The notes below the pieces were generated by a model. It was not told where the DNA came from. It saw nothing but the letters and a program-made list of their open reading frames with translations, and did not search any database. A DNA stretch of 8,159 nt from Candidatus Epulonipiscium sp. GTDB taxonomy: Bacteria > Bacillota_A > Clostridia > Lachnospirales > Cellulosilyticaceae. The stretch spans positions 1-8,159 of the forward strand of contig DUUM01000027.1 of assembly GCA_012841565.1 (NCBI GenBank), given 5' to 3'. Position numbers and translations under genes: made by a program. This document shows positions 1 to 8,068 of this stretch, in pieces. The stretch's first letter is position 1. The number at the start of each line of letters is the position of its first letter.

Positions 1-3000
1 ACTGAGTATAGTCTGACTCCAGTATAATCTCCCTGTTATTTTCCTTATCATGAGCAATGAGGACCGTTTTAGCTCGTATATAATAAGGTCTATTAGCAAT
101 TAAACCCTCAAAATACACCATACTCCTGGAAAGTATTTCTACATTTTCTTCCGTACTTCCTACAGTGTCCTTACCAACATCAACCTTCTTTACATCTAAA
201 AATTCAGGATTATCTGCAATTTCTATCACATACCTGTATTCTTTTTGTACCCGCTTACTATCTTGAGTTATATCATCTAGATCCCTATCTAGTGCATTTC
301 TTTCCCATTCTACAGTTATATGATTAGAATCTACAGGTTTAAAGTCTCTACCTACTTCTAAAATACTTTGGTAGCCAGCAACACCTAGCCCAGCTGGCGA
401 AGTTGGTGCTCCTAAAATATCTGTTTTTGTCGTAACCGGGTTACTCCATGCAGATATTTGTTGGCCTTTTTTTTGCTTAGCACGAATCCATACATTGTAC
501 CTTGTATCTGGAAACAAACCATCAATGGTTACGACTGCCTTACCCCCGTGCTCTACATAGCTAGGATCCACTACCTCTGTTCCGATTTCAAAAGGCCAAG
601 GGGTTGCTTTATCTGGATCTTCTAGCCTACCATATCTTATTTCATAATCAAAGGCACTATTATATTCCCATTCTACTGAAATATGAGAGTCTCCCTTCCC
701 GTTTAAAGATAACACAGGCACTGTTGGCTTTCCTTCTGGCATTTCTCCATCTGGAAGTGTGGTTACAATAATCCATGTTGGAAGTGCTGCCTGTAATTTT
801 GTCCCATCGTAATCATTGCTATATGGTTTTACAAAAAACACATAACTGGTATTTGGTTTTAAATTGCTTTGAGTGTACTGTTTCCAGTTAATATATTGTT
901 CATCTTGGGCATTTTTGGGTGCAATCCCCTTCCAGCCATAATTTTGATCTTGATCTTTTTCATTTTCCATTAACATCTTAATATATTCTTCGATAGTTTT
1001 TTTATTAATAGATGTTGCATTATAGGCTTCTAAACCTTGAAGAACTTCTTCATAAGTCATAAACTTATATTCATATTTCACATTCTTACCAAGATTTACA
1101 GCTCTATGGATAAAATTCTCATTATAATAGGTGGAACCGACAATGTTTTTAATAGCTCCAATGTCTTGTTCTTGCTTTAAAATATGTTCCTTTTTACCCT
1201 CTTTATTTACAAAAGAAATAGCAGGAGCTGTGGTGGTATCCGTATAAACCTTTGCATTCCACTCTTTTGCTTTTTCTTGCTCTTCTTTTGGATATTCCTC
1301 GGGATTTTTAGGTAAAATTTCATACCAAGATTCTAACCATCCAATTGTAACGGATGTTGTTCCTAAACCATCTGGCTCCAATCTTAGGGGTGGCTTACTA
1401 ATAGTAGGTGGTGAAAAGATTTCTCCATCTGAATCAAACATAATCGTTACAATTGCAGGTAGCGAAGCCTCTATCTCATTTCCATATTGTTTTTTTGCTA
1501 TAATTTTTACATAGTACACCTTATTGGGAACCAATGGGAGTTTACGCATATCAGCATTATAATATTCCCTAATAATATGGCGAAAACCAACTATTTCTTC
1601 TTTGTCTTTATTATAAAGAATGTCCTGTGCGTTTTGTCCACCACTAAAAGATAAATTTTGTATAATGGGTGCTGCATCAGACTGGGCAACTTTCAAATCT
1701 TCTGTAACCCATATATCATATAATAAGGATAGATCTTCTTTATAAGCAGACCATACAAGGTTAAGATTCGATGGCGTTACCATATTGGCGTGGAATGTAT
1801 GGTTATTTTTCCATAGATCAATTAGGGGAATATCTGCTAGTAAGTCATTAGGAAGTAAATATTTACTTTTGTTTTCCACTGTTACCACTGTACTAGGCCC
1901 TATAGGTTTTGGAATTTCTGGTGTAGCTGGTTTGGTCCGCAGCTCCCCAGGCACATATAAAACCTTTGCTGTTTGAGGATTAGGTATAAGCTCCTGTTTT
2001 GTGACCTCATGTTTGTATATGAAAATCAGTTGATAATTGGTACTTTGCTTAGGCTCCCTATACTCATAGTAACCTATTCCCGCACCTGCTTCTCCATACA
2101 AAGTAGCAATTACCCTACCACTTGTATCCCCTACGTTATATTCTTTAATTTGTGTTTCTGCTAGTTTATAAGATCCGTCCATTAAGTAAGGCAACTGTGC
2201 GCTCCACTCAAGCCGTATCTTATCTTTACCCATATTAAAAACTTCCAGTCCTATTTGTGTTGTTGCAGTTACTACTTTAGGACTTGTATCATTTTTAAGG
2301 ATTTTATCTGTTGAACCACCAACTGATATGGTAGGTGATGTAACAAAAGCAGAATACATTTGGCCTGTTGCAATATTCCTATCAATAACATATCTAAATC
2401 TAGTCCTATTGGTTTGAGGATCTGTATATTTTTCAGCCTTATTTTTAATATCTGTTGGCGTTATATATTGAATATTATTGCTTGCAGTGGAAGCGCTTCT
2501 TATCTCATCAAGAGATTGCCCCTCATAGTTACCTTGGATATAACCTATTTGATACTGCATATCCTTATATCCTGAATCTTCCCAGGTTACTTCCAGGCTT
2601 CCTCCTTCCCCCTCTAGTCTGGTGTCAAAGTCTGTAAGAACATATTTAAATGGATGTTGTGAAGATGTAGAGGGCGCCCATCTTTTTTCCGTTCCTTCTT
2701 CAGGCAAATTATATTCATGGTGATGATAAGGAATAATGGACATTTTATAAAGCATTCCATTTTTCAGCTTATCTGTATGTTTTTGAACAGAAATCCCTTC
2801 ATCCATTGCTATATCCCCTACTGGCAAGTCATTTGGATTTAATGGTGCTTTAATAGAATTACTTGCACTTGCATATTCATTAATGTGAACCTGGTAATGG
2901 CTTGCTTCATGCCTTCCCCCACCACCTATTACGCCACTGCTCCCATCTATATCATCTGATACCCTAGGTTCAGTAAACCTAAGCTGGACAATAGGTCTCA

Positions 3001-3145
3001 CAACTCCCCCTATATTTGTGTGCCCAATAACAGCAATATCTGAAATCCCTCCTACTGGACTTTGTAAGTTTGCAAACACCTCATAAGGTAGTAGGGTTAA
3101 ACTTAACATAACTGCTAGCGTTAAAGCGATTATTCTTTTTTTCAT
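1..3145 (-). CDS. Exported multi-domain fibronectin type III protein, partial (3' end outside window)
   Basis: The frame is open from the ATG at 3145 to the window edge, giving 1048 complete codons with no stop; the C-terminus is missing. The start is chosen because an AGGAGG lies 7 bases upstream and the product begins with a clear signal peptide (MKKR, hydrophobic core to about residue 20, then LPYEVFA with likely cleavage before Asn26). The rest looks like about seven FN3-like beta-sandwich domains, roughly at residues 34-150, 165-272, 290-400, 409-570, 577-796, 807-908 and 912 to the edge. The clues are recurring Trp in strand B (VEWE at 824-827 and 945-948, LEW at 312-314, LVW at 463-465) and Tyr-rich strand F signatures such as PNKVYYVKI, PNTSYVFFV, PDTRYNVWI and NRPYYIRAK. 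Domains 4 and 5 are longer than a usual FN3 domain (about 90-100 residues) and carry charged inserts. The visible part has no cysteine, no transmembrane segment after the signal peptide, and no recognisable catalytic motif. It follows the other FN3 gene by 17 bases, so the two are probably co-transcribed. A role in surface adhesion or scaffolding is an inference. A wall anchor may lie in the unseen C-terminus. Confidence 0.9.
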   Translation of the reverse strand, partial: MKKRIIALTLAVMLSLTLLPYEVFANLQSPVGGISDIAVIGHTNIGGVVRPIVQLRFTEPRVSDDIDGSSGVIGGGGRHEASHYQVHINEYASASNSIKAPLNPNDLPVGDIAMDEGISVQKHTDKLKNGMLYKMSIIPYHHHEYNLPEEGTEKRWAPSTSSQHPFKYVLTDFDTRLEGEGGSLEVTWEDSGYKDMQYQIGYIQGNYEGQSLDEIRSASTASNNIQYITPTDIKNKAEKYTDPQTNRTRFRYVIDRNIATGQMYSAFVTSPTISVGGSTDKILKNDTSPKVVTATTQIGLEVFNMGKDKIRLEWSAQLPYLMDGSYKLAETQIKEYNVGDTSGRVIATLYGEAGAGIGYYEYREPKQSTNYQLIFIYKHEVTKQELIPNPQTAKVLYVPGELRTKPATPEIPKPIGPSTVVTVENKSKYLLPNDLLADIPLIDLWKNNHTFHANMVTPSNLNLVWSAYKEDLSLLYDIWVTEDLKVAQSDAAPIIQNLSFSGGQNAQDILYNKDKEEIVGFRHIIREYYNADMRKLPLVPNKVYYVKIIAKKQYGNEIEASLPAIVTIMFDSDGEIFSPPTISKPPLRLEPDGLGTTSVTIGWLESWYEILPKNPEEYPKEEQEKAKEWNAKVYTDTTTAPAISFVNKEGKKEHILKQEQDIGAIKNIVGSTYYNENFIHRAVNLGKNVKYEYKFMTYEEVLQGLEAYNATSINKKTIEEYIKMLMENEKDQDQNYGWKGIAPKNAQDEQYINWKQYTQSNLKPNTSYVFFVKPYSNDYDGTKLQAALPTWIIVTTLPDGEMPEGKPTVPVLSLNGKGDSHISVEWEYNSAFDYEIRYGRLEDPDKATPWPFEIGTEVVDPSYVEHGGKAVVTIDGLFPDTRYNVWIRAKQKKGQQISAWSNPVTTKTDILGAPTSPAGLGVAGYQSILEVGRDFKPVDSNHITVEWERNALDRDLDDITQDSKRVQKEYRYVIEIADNPEFLDVKKVDVGKDTVGSTEENVEILSRSMVYFEGLIANRPYYIRAKTVLIAHDKENNREIILESDYTQ

Positions 3146-3151
3146 TGTTTT

Positions 3152-3159
3152 CCCTCCTA
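3152..3159 (-). promoter_or_regulatory. Ribosome binding site of the second FN3 gene
   Basis: TAGGAGGG on the minus strand contains a full AGGAGG (3158-3153), 7 bases before the ATG at 3145. It fills most of the 17-base gap after the stop codon of the preceding gene, so the second gene has its own strong initiation signal inside a shared transcript. This site decides the start. An in-frame ATG at 3166, which overlaps the upstream stop as ATGA, has no Shine-Dalgarno sequence and would add MKVGGKT before the signal peptide. Confidence 0.85.
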
Positions 3160-3162
3160 CCT

Positions 3163-6100
3163 TCATTTTGTCATTATATTCGTAAGCATTTGAAGTACAT
3201 CTTTAATTTGCATGGTATCATTTGGCCCTATACCACTGCCTATATTGATTGTTTTGCTATCTGCCGCCACCAATACATAAGGCTGGTGCATAGGATTAAA
3301 TGACCGTATATTCAATACTATATTTCTATTTTTCACATAAACTGAGCCTATTGGCTTCTTAAGGTTTTTTTCATATACTTGCATGAGCAGATATATCCCT
3401 TCTCCTTTTTTCATTGGAAGGTTCATCCCCACATTAGTTACTCCCTTAATATTCCCTTGTTTCAAATACTGGACATAATCGGCTCCTCTTGGAGCTCCTA
3501 AAACTCTAGCCATAGCTCCTAAAACATCTTTTTTAATAGCCATGCTATTAGGGTTAATTATTCCATTTACTCCAAAAAAATCAGTGAGTTGGTATTTAGC
3601 AATTAAAGTGTTTGCACCGCTAACACCTGGAATAACTGGCATGGTAATCCTTTGCCCTTTAAAAGCATAGGTTCCCGCCTCAGTTGCTTCTAATCCATAC
3701 CCTCCACCTACACTAAATGTAGGAAGCTCTATATCTTGCCAACCCAGCCTATAAGCTTGAGCAATTACACTGCTTTCTGTTATAGCCGTTACCAACATGC
3801 CCTTGTTCCAGTAGTCTATGGGAACTGTTTTATTAATATTTCTTTTTAGAATGTTTCGAACATCCCTTTGGTGATCTTTTTCAATAGCTGCTACTGAGTG
3901 GTTGATCAAAATATCTAACTCTTCATTTAAAATCTTCCCTTTTTCAAGGGCTCTTTCCAGTTCACTTATAAATCTTATCTTTTCATTATTGATTTCATTA
4001 TTTAAAGCGATCATTATATCATCTTCTAAAAACAAATCTTCTTCTTTCAGTCTAACTAATTCTATATCCACTATTATTTTAGGTGTTAAAAATCTATCTG
4101 CACCTAAACTAATCGCTTGGGGTATCTGCTTAAAGTAAAAGGCTATATAATAGTCTCTTATTCGTTTTGCGCTTATATCTTCAAGAGTACCTTTAAGCTC
4201 TTCAAGTTCCGTTGTAATCGTTGAAGATCTAATAGAATAAGTGACATTACCCTGCTTAAGTTCAAAACTAGTTTGGGCTAGATTTGTGCTTGCTATAACA
4301 CTTGCCGGCATATAATACGTAAAATCTGTAACGCCTTCTCTTGCGGCTAGAGGATATGTCTTTGTATTATTTATTCCCGGTATGATATAGTTACTACGGT
4401 ATTTGATTGAAAACTCATTAGGTCCATCTTCTAGTGTCCAGTATGGTTTTCTACGAAGCGCTTCAACCTTATCTTCAAAGTACTTTAAGTACTCCTCAAA
4501 CTTATCCTCTTTATCTTGCTCATCTTGATCAAAGTGTGTTCTTGTTGTTACTCTATCTGAGAACAGGGACTTAGGATACTGCCCATCTACCATATCCACT
4601 GTTTTATCAATCACACGAGCTTTTAAATCATATCTTTTCCCAGGTTTTGTATTTCTAATGATATAGACAAAATGATCATATCCTGCCGGGATATCCTTTT
4701 TATCTTCTTTTGATACAAGCCTGCTAGTTGGATAATCTAAACGATAATCCTCATCTAGTTCACCTTGGACAGCAATATCAAAATCATAGTCTTTTGGAAT
4801 CTCTGCACCTTCAGGGATAGGTGCTAAAAAACTAAGAACAATTTCCCTTTTAGGATCATGGGTATAGGCCTGGACATTTTCTACCTTTAACCTAATTGGC
4901 TTTTGAATAGGATCTGTGGTTACAGGAATTCCTACCCAAGAAGAATACACCTTTTCCCCTTCTACCACTAACACCGTACGAACATAGTAGTAATAAATCT
5001 TGTTTGGACTTAAATCTACATTTTCTAACTGTAACTTATTACTTCTTTGCTCAGGCTCTACCTTTTTCCAAGTGTTAGTCTCTTTTTCATATCGATCTAT
5101 AAAAGGATTTTTAGTATGCCATGCTTCTATTTCGTTTTTTGTATCCTTATACATTAGTTTCTCAATAGAAACTATCCTACTATCTTCTTCTTTAGCTAAT
5201 TTCCTAGAATCAATACGTGCCACTTCATAGTAAAGCTCTTCGCCTTCTTGCTTGCTATAATCGGGTGCCTTCCACCCAATGGTAGCCGTTGCATTGTTTG
5301 GCTGTGCTACTACCGTTAATCCTTCTGGTACTGGTGGGACTCTTTCTCCTGGCTCAGGTTCACTTGGCTTTGTGTAAGCAGTAAAGCTATGTTCTTTAGA
5401 AAAAACAGAGTGCCTTGGTTCCAATGATTCTCCTTGGCTATCTTCAAGATCAAGTCTAACCCTTATTTTTGTATAATAAACTTGATTTGCATCTAAACCT
5501 TCTAATACAATATTATTCATTCCTACGTTCGTTGAACCATTATAACCTAACCGCAAAGCTCCACCTTTACGTAAAACCTCCATATCCCCATCTTTTAATT
5601 GATACTCTTTTGCCACGTCAAGATTAGTAGCTAATGGCATAGCTTCCGTCAACTTCGACTCTTCTATATTTTTCTTTTGATATAAATAGACTTCGTATAT
5701 TCCTTGATTATTATCAGCAATCGCTAAGTTTAGCGGATCTAACATTTGTTTCATATATCTTCCTAAATCCACATTCCCCCATGAAAAGGATTGCCTAGTC
5801 CTATTTAAAGTTCCCTCATCTAGTAAGTTTTCGGATTCTATTTTAGTTGGAACTGGAATCACTTCTTCTAAAGGGCTAACCGTAATAGCCTTTGGATTAG
5901 ATTCATTACTAACACCCATTGTAATCGCCGATCCCGTAGTTGTTTTTGGCTCGTATAGTGCCCGCATAGTTAAATAATATATCCCCGGTACGTCCTTATC
6001 TGTAAGCTTGTTATCCACATTTTCCTCATCTAATACTGGATACTCTTCTTTATTTTTATCGTACTCAGATGGCATCTTAATAATTTGTTCCCAGCCATCT

Positions 6101-7968
6101 TCTCCTTGTTTTTTCAAGACTACATTTTCCATTGTAAAGGTGTTTTTTGAAGGGTTATACCTAATTCCCTCTGGATCTTTCCCAGCTGTTCCAGCATATG
6201 TTTTTACATTAATCGACTTATCTTCCTCAGCATTTACTTTAAAAATCTTAATTAATGTACCGGTGTCTTTCGTCGTTTCCGCTTCATTGTGCAGGGATAG
6301 TTCGTAATAAATATTTCCCTTTTCAAGAAGTGTATCTAAAATCTTGTCTTGAGATGAATTTCTAGGCGCACTCCATGTCAAATCAAATCCAATGGTTTCT
6401 GGTTGCTTCCCTAATTCCTCTGGGGGAACTGCATAAATATTATCAATGTTTTGGATTATTGGAGTAGGTGGTGGAATTGTTAAATCTTCTTTGGGTATAT
6501 AGTGTAATATTTGAGAGTACATGGTGCCTTGGCTATATTTTACAGTAATCCTATAGTATTGATTATCATCTGTAGCTGAAAATGGCACTGGTATTGTAAT
6601 AGGTGCATCATCATCAACATCCGTAGGCATATATTTGTGTTCCACTAATGTTCTCCAGTTAGTTCCATCTGTTGCAGTTTCTACCGCATAGGTGAATTCT
6701 GTACTCTCTGTCCCCCTATATGGTTCCAACTTAATATAAGCATCTTGGAGACTTGATCTTTCAATTTCATATTTTAGATAAGTATATCTCCCTATATCAT
6801 CATCTTTCCCTTTAGCTATGGGGCTAAAAATTCCTAAAGCTTGCGGCTTTGCCCCCTCAAGCTTTTTGTTTAAAGATAGTTCTATTACTTTGAAAATGGA
6901 ACTACCTTGCAAAGCTTTCCACTGTACAATATTTTTAGTATTTTCATTATTTCCCATATCATCTTCCGCCAAATATAGCGTGTAAGTATTATTTGTATCG
7001 TCATATGATAGTTTTTTATCTTCATTTTCTAAGCCTGTAATTGCCGAGCCTTCACCTAAGTTAAATGATAATTGAGCACGTGCATTTGTTAAGTCTTCAA
7101 TTACTAGTGTTCCCTCAATCTTTTTAGCTTCAATTTCTTCTATTTTCCTGAATTCAAAGTGGTCTAAATCATTTTTAAGACTTTCCTCATTAAAGCTCCT
7201 AGGTCGTTTAAATTCTATTTTAACACCTGGCTTTGATCCAGGATGTTCCTGTCCTGTTCCTGGCATCACTATGGTTTCTTTATTTGAAATTTTTCCGTCT
7301 TCTATTTGAATATGAATCGGCGATATTTTATATTCTTCTAAACCTGTTAATACTTCTATTTTATCAGATGCATTTTCGTTCAAAACTGCATGTTTCAACT
7401 CAAAGGGTGTAATATTCCCTTGTTTAATACTATTTGCTTGTACATATACTGTATCATCTGCACTCCATCTAAACCGCATTTCCATCTTGGTACCTATTAA
7501 GACGCTCCCACCAGGATAGGTACTCCCTTTTTGCAAAGATATCTTCTCGTTTCCTACCTCATCATTCATTTTTACCCAGTTTCCTGTATCCATATTAAAC
7601 CTTTGACGGTTTCTCTTTATTTCTCCTGACTTATTAAAAACCTTTACATCTACAGTTGCAGCATTACCAAGATCTTGCCTATCAAATATAAGTTGTACCT
7701 TTTCGGCTGCACCTGAACCACCCTCATCTTCCACAAAATATTCTAACGTATATATACCTGGTGTTTCTTTTACACTCCAGCTAACCAAGGCTTCTTGTTC
7801 ACCTGTTTTTATATTACTTAGCTCAAGCCCACGACTCAAACTTCCTTCCCGCTCCCACTTTAGACCATAAAGATTTCCTGTTTGAGCATATGTAACCATA
7901 CTTGCCCCTGGGATTACCATTTGCAAAAATATACTTGCCGATATTACTAATGAGATTGTTTTTTTCAT
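3163..7968 (-). CDS. Giant exported FN3 protein with C-terminal SLH-like repeats (1601 aa)
   Basis: The start at 7968 is chosen over the in-frame ATG at 8073. It follows AAAGGAG by 9 bases and opens a signal peptide (MKKTISLVIS, hydrophobic to about residue 24, likely cut after VTYA at 28). The extra 35 residues would run through the promoter. Residues 30-500 are beta-rich and not assigned to a family; 425-438 (VETATDGTNWRTLV) resembles a discoidin-like or FN3-like strand pattern. FN3-like domains lie at about 500-700, 704-867, 876-1018 and 1021-1145, the clearest at 876-1018 (PPVPEGLTV, ATIGW, LSPNKIYYYYVRT). An acidic, probably helical linker covers 1146-1175. Residues 1176-1440 (YYMPASVIAS at 1218-1227, then a TEAGTYAF stretch) resemble beta modules that often precede SLH domains. 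Three degenerate SLH-like repeats follow at about 1450-1492, 1493-1536 and 1555-1600. The protein has no cysteine and no LPXTG motif. Wall attachment through the SLH-like end is inferred, as is a role in adhesion or surface-layer structure. No enzymatic activity is visible. It is the first gene of an apparent two-gene operon. Confidence 0.92.
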   Translation of the reverse strand: MKKTISLVISASIFLQMVIPGASMVTYAQTGNLYGLKWEREGSLSRGLELSNIKTGEQEALVSWSVKETPGIYTLEYFVEDEGGSGAAEKVQLIFDRQDLGNAATVDVKVFNKSGEIKRNRQRFNMDTGNWVKMNDEVGNEKISLQKGSTYPGGSVLIGTKMEMRFRWSADDTVYVQANSIKQGNITPFELKHAVLNENASDKIEVLTGLEEYKISPIHIQIEDGKISNKETIVMPGTGQEHPGSKPGVKIEFKRPRSFNEESLKNDLDHFEFRKIEEIEAKKIEGTLVIEDLTNARAQLSFNLGEGSAITGLENEDKKLSYDDTNNTYTLYLAEDDMGNNENTKNIVQWKALQGSSIFKVIELSLNKKLEGAKPQALGIFSPIAKGKDDDIGRYTYLKYEIERSSLQDAYIKLEPYRGTESTEFTYAVETATDGTNWRTLVEHKYMPTDVDDDAPITIPVPFSATDDNQYYRITVKYSQGTMYSQILHYIPKEDLTIPPPTPIIQNIDNIYAVPPEELGKQPETIGFDLTWSAPRNSSQDKILDTLLEKGNIYYELSLHNEAETTKDTGTLIKIFKVNAEEDKSINVKTYAGTAGKDPEGIRYNPSKNTFTMENVVLKKQGEDGWEQIIKMPSEYDKNKEEYPVLDEENVDNKLTDKDVPGIYYLTMRALYEPKTTTGSAITMGVSNESNPKAITVSPLEEVIPVPTKIESENLLDEGTLNRTRQSFSWGNVDLGRYMKQMLDPLNLAIADNNQGIYEVYLYQKKNIEESKLTEAMPLATNLDVAKEYQLKDGDMEVLRKGGALRLGYNGSTNVGMNNIVLEGLDANQVYYTKIRVRLDLEDSQGESLEPRHSVFSKEHSFTAYTKPSEPEPGERVPPVPEGLTVVAQPNNATATIGWKAPDYSKQEGEELYYEVARIDSRKLAKEEDSRIVSIEKLMYKDTKNEIEAWHTKNPFIDRYEKETNTWKKVEPEQRSNKLQLENVDLSPNKIYYYYVRTVLVVEGEKVYSSWVGIPVTTDPIQKPIRLKVENVQAYTHDPKREIVLSFLAPIPEGAEIPKDYDFDIAVQGELDEDYRLDYPTSRLVSKEDKKDIPAGYDHFVYIIRNTKPGKRYDLKARVIDKTVDMVDGQYPKSLFSDRVTTRTHFDQDEQDKEDKFEEYLKYFEDKVEALRRKPYWTLEDGPNEFSIKYRSNYIIPGINNTKTYPLAAREGVTDFTYYMPASVIASTNLAQTSFELKQGNVTYSIRSSTITTELEELKGTLEDISAKRIRDYYIAFYFKQIPQAISLGADRFLTPKIIVDIELVRLKEEDLFLEDDIMIALNNEINNEKIRFISELERALEKGKILNEELDILINHSVAAIEKDHQRDVRNILKRNINKTVPIDYWNKGMLVTAITESSVIAQAYRLGWQDIELPTFSVGGGYGLEATEAGTYAFKGQRITMPVIPGVSGANTLIAKYQLTDFFGVNGIINPNSMAIKKDVLGAMARVLGAPRGADYVQYLKQGNIKGVTNVGMNLPMKKGEGIYLLMQVYEKNLKKPIGSVYVKNRNIVLNIRSFNPMHQPYVLVAADSKTINIGSGIGPNDTMQIKDVLQMLTNIMTK

Positions 7969-7977
7969 ATATGTCGA

Positions 7978-7984
7978 CTCCTTT
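7978..7984 (-). promoter_or_regulatory. Ribosome binding site of the first FN3/SLH-like gene
   Basis: AAAGGAG on the minus strand lies 9 bases before the ATG at 7968. It fixes the start 35 codons inside the longest open frame and agrees with the signal peptide that begins exactly there. No comparable site precedes the in-frame ATG at 8073. Confidence 0.85.
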
Positions 7985-8032
7985 ATAGGTGTTATTATTG
8001 TTCTATATTTTTCTATGTATAGCTTTCTATAT

Positions 8033-8059
8033 ATATCGGCAAAACCGTCCCAAATATTA
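8033..8059 (-). promoter_or_regulatory. Sigma-28 (SigD/FliA-type) motility promoter
   Basis: The minus strand reads TAATATTT (8059-8052), 11 bases, then GCCGATAT (8040-8033). The enteric FliA consensus is TAAAGTTT-N11-GCCGATAA, so 13 of 16 positions match with exact spacing. Against the Bacillus SigD form (TAAA-N15-GCCGATAT) the -10 is perfect and the -35 matches at 3 of 4. Transcription would start near 8025-8027, leaving a leader of just under 60 bases before the ATG at 7968, in which only a short AT-rich hairpin (TATAG/CTATA) is seen. A sigma-A alternative in the same place (TTGGGA, 16 bases, TATAGA) is weaker, at 4 of 6 in each box. Sigma-28 normally drives late flagellar, chemotaxis and, in Bacillus, autolysin genes, so control of this operon by the motility programme is the inference. 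Confidence 0.72.
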
Positions 8060-8068
8060 GGGATGGTT
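8043..8068. repeat. Imperfect inverted repeat over the promoter (possible terminator or operator)
   Basis: Read on the minus strand, AACC-A-TCCC and GGGA-C-GGTT form a stem of eight pairs with one A-C mismatch around an 8-base loop, followed by only two further T residues (a run of four in all) before GCC. The -35 box of the proposed sigma-28 promoter is the loop itself (TAATATTT). The stem could end transcription from an upstream gene, or the dyad could be a protein binding site that affects the promoter. The short T run and the mismatch make it a weak terminator at best. Confidence 0.4.

Noticed and set aside
1785..2637. Short plus-strand open frames of 60-71 codons
   Set aside because: They lie fully opposite the continuous minus-strand FN3 gene, lack convincing ribosome binding sites, and their hydrophobic, low-complexity products are typical of antisense reading.
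3902..6307. Plus-strand open frames at 3902-4138, 5000-5230 and 6008-6307
   Set aside because: All are antisense to the 1601-codon gene; their Ser/Phe/Leu-rich products mirror Lys/Glu-rich coding sequence on the other strand.
1..7968. DNA-level tandem repeats, CRISPR or mobile element
   Set aside because: The FN3 domains are diverged at DNA level, with no short regularly spaced repeats, no transposase-like sequence and no terminal inverted repeats.
3163..7968. Sortase anchoring of the first protein
   Set aside because: No LPXTG-like motif, hydrophobic segment or basic tail is present at the C-terminus, which ends in an SLH-like repeat (LTNIMTK).
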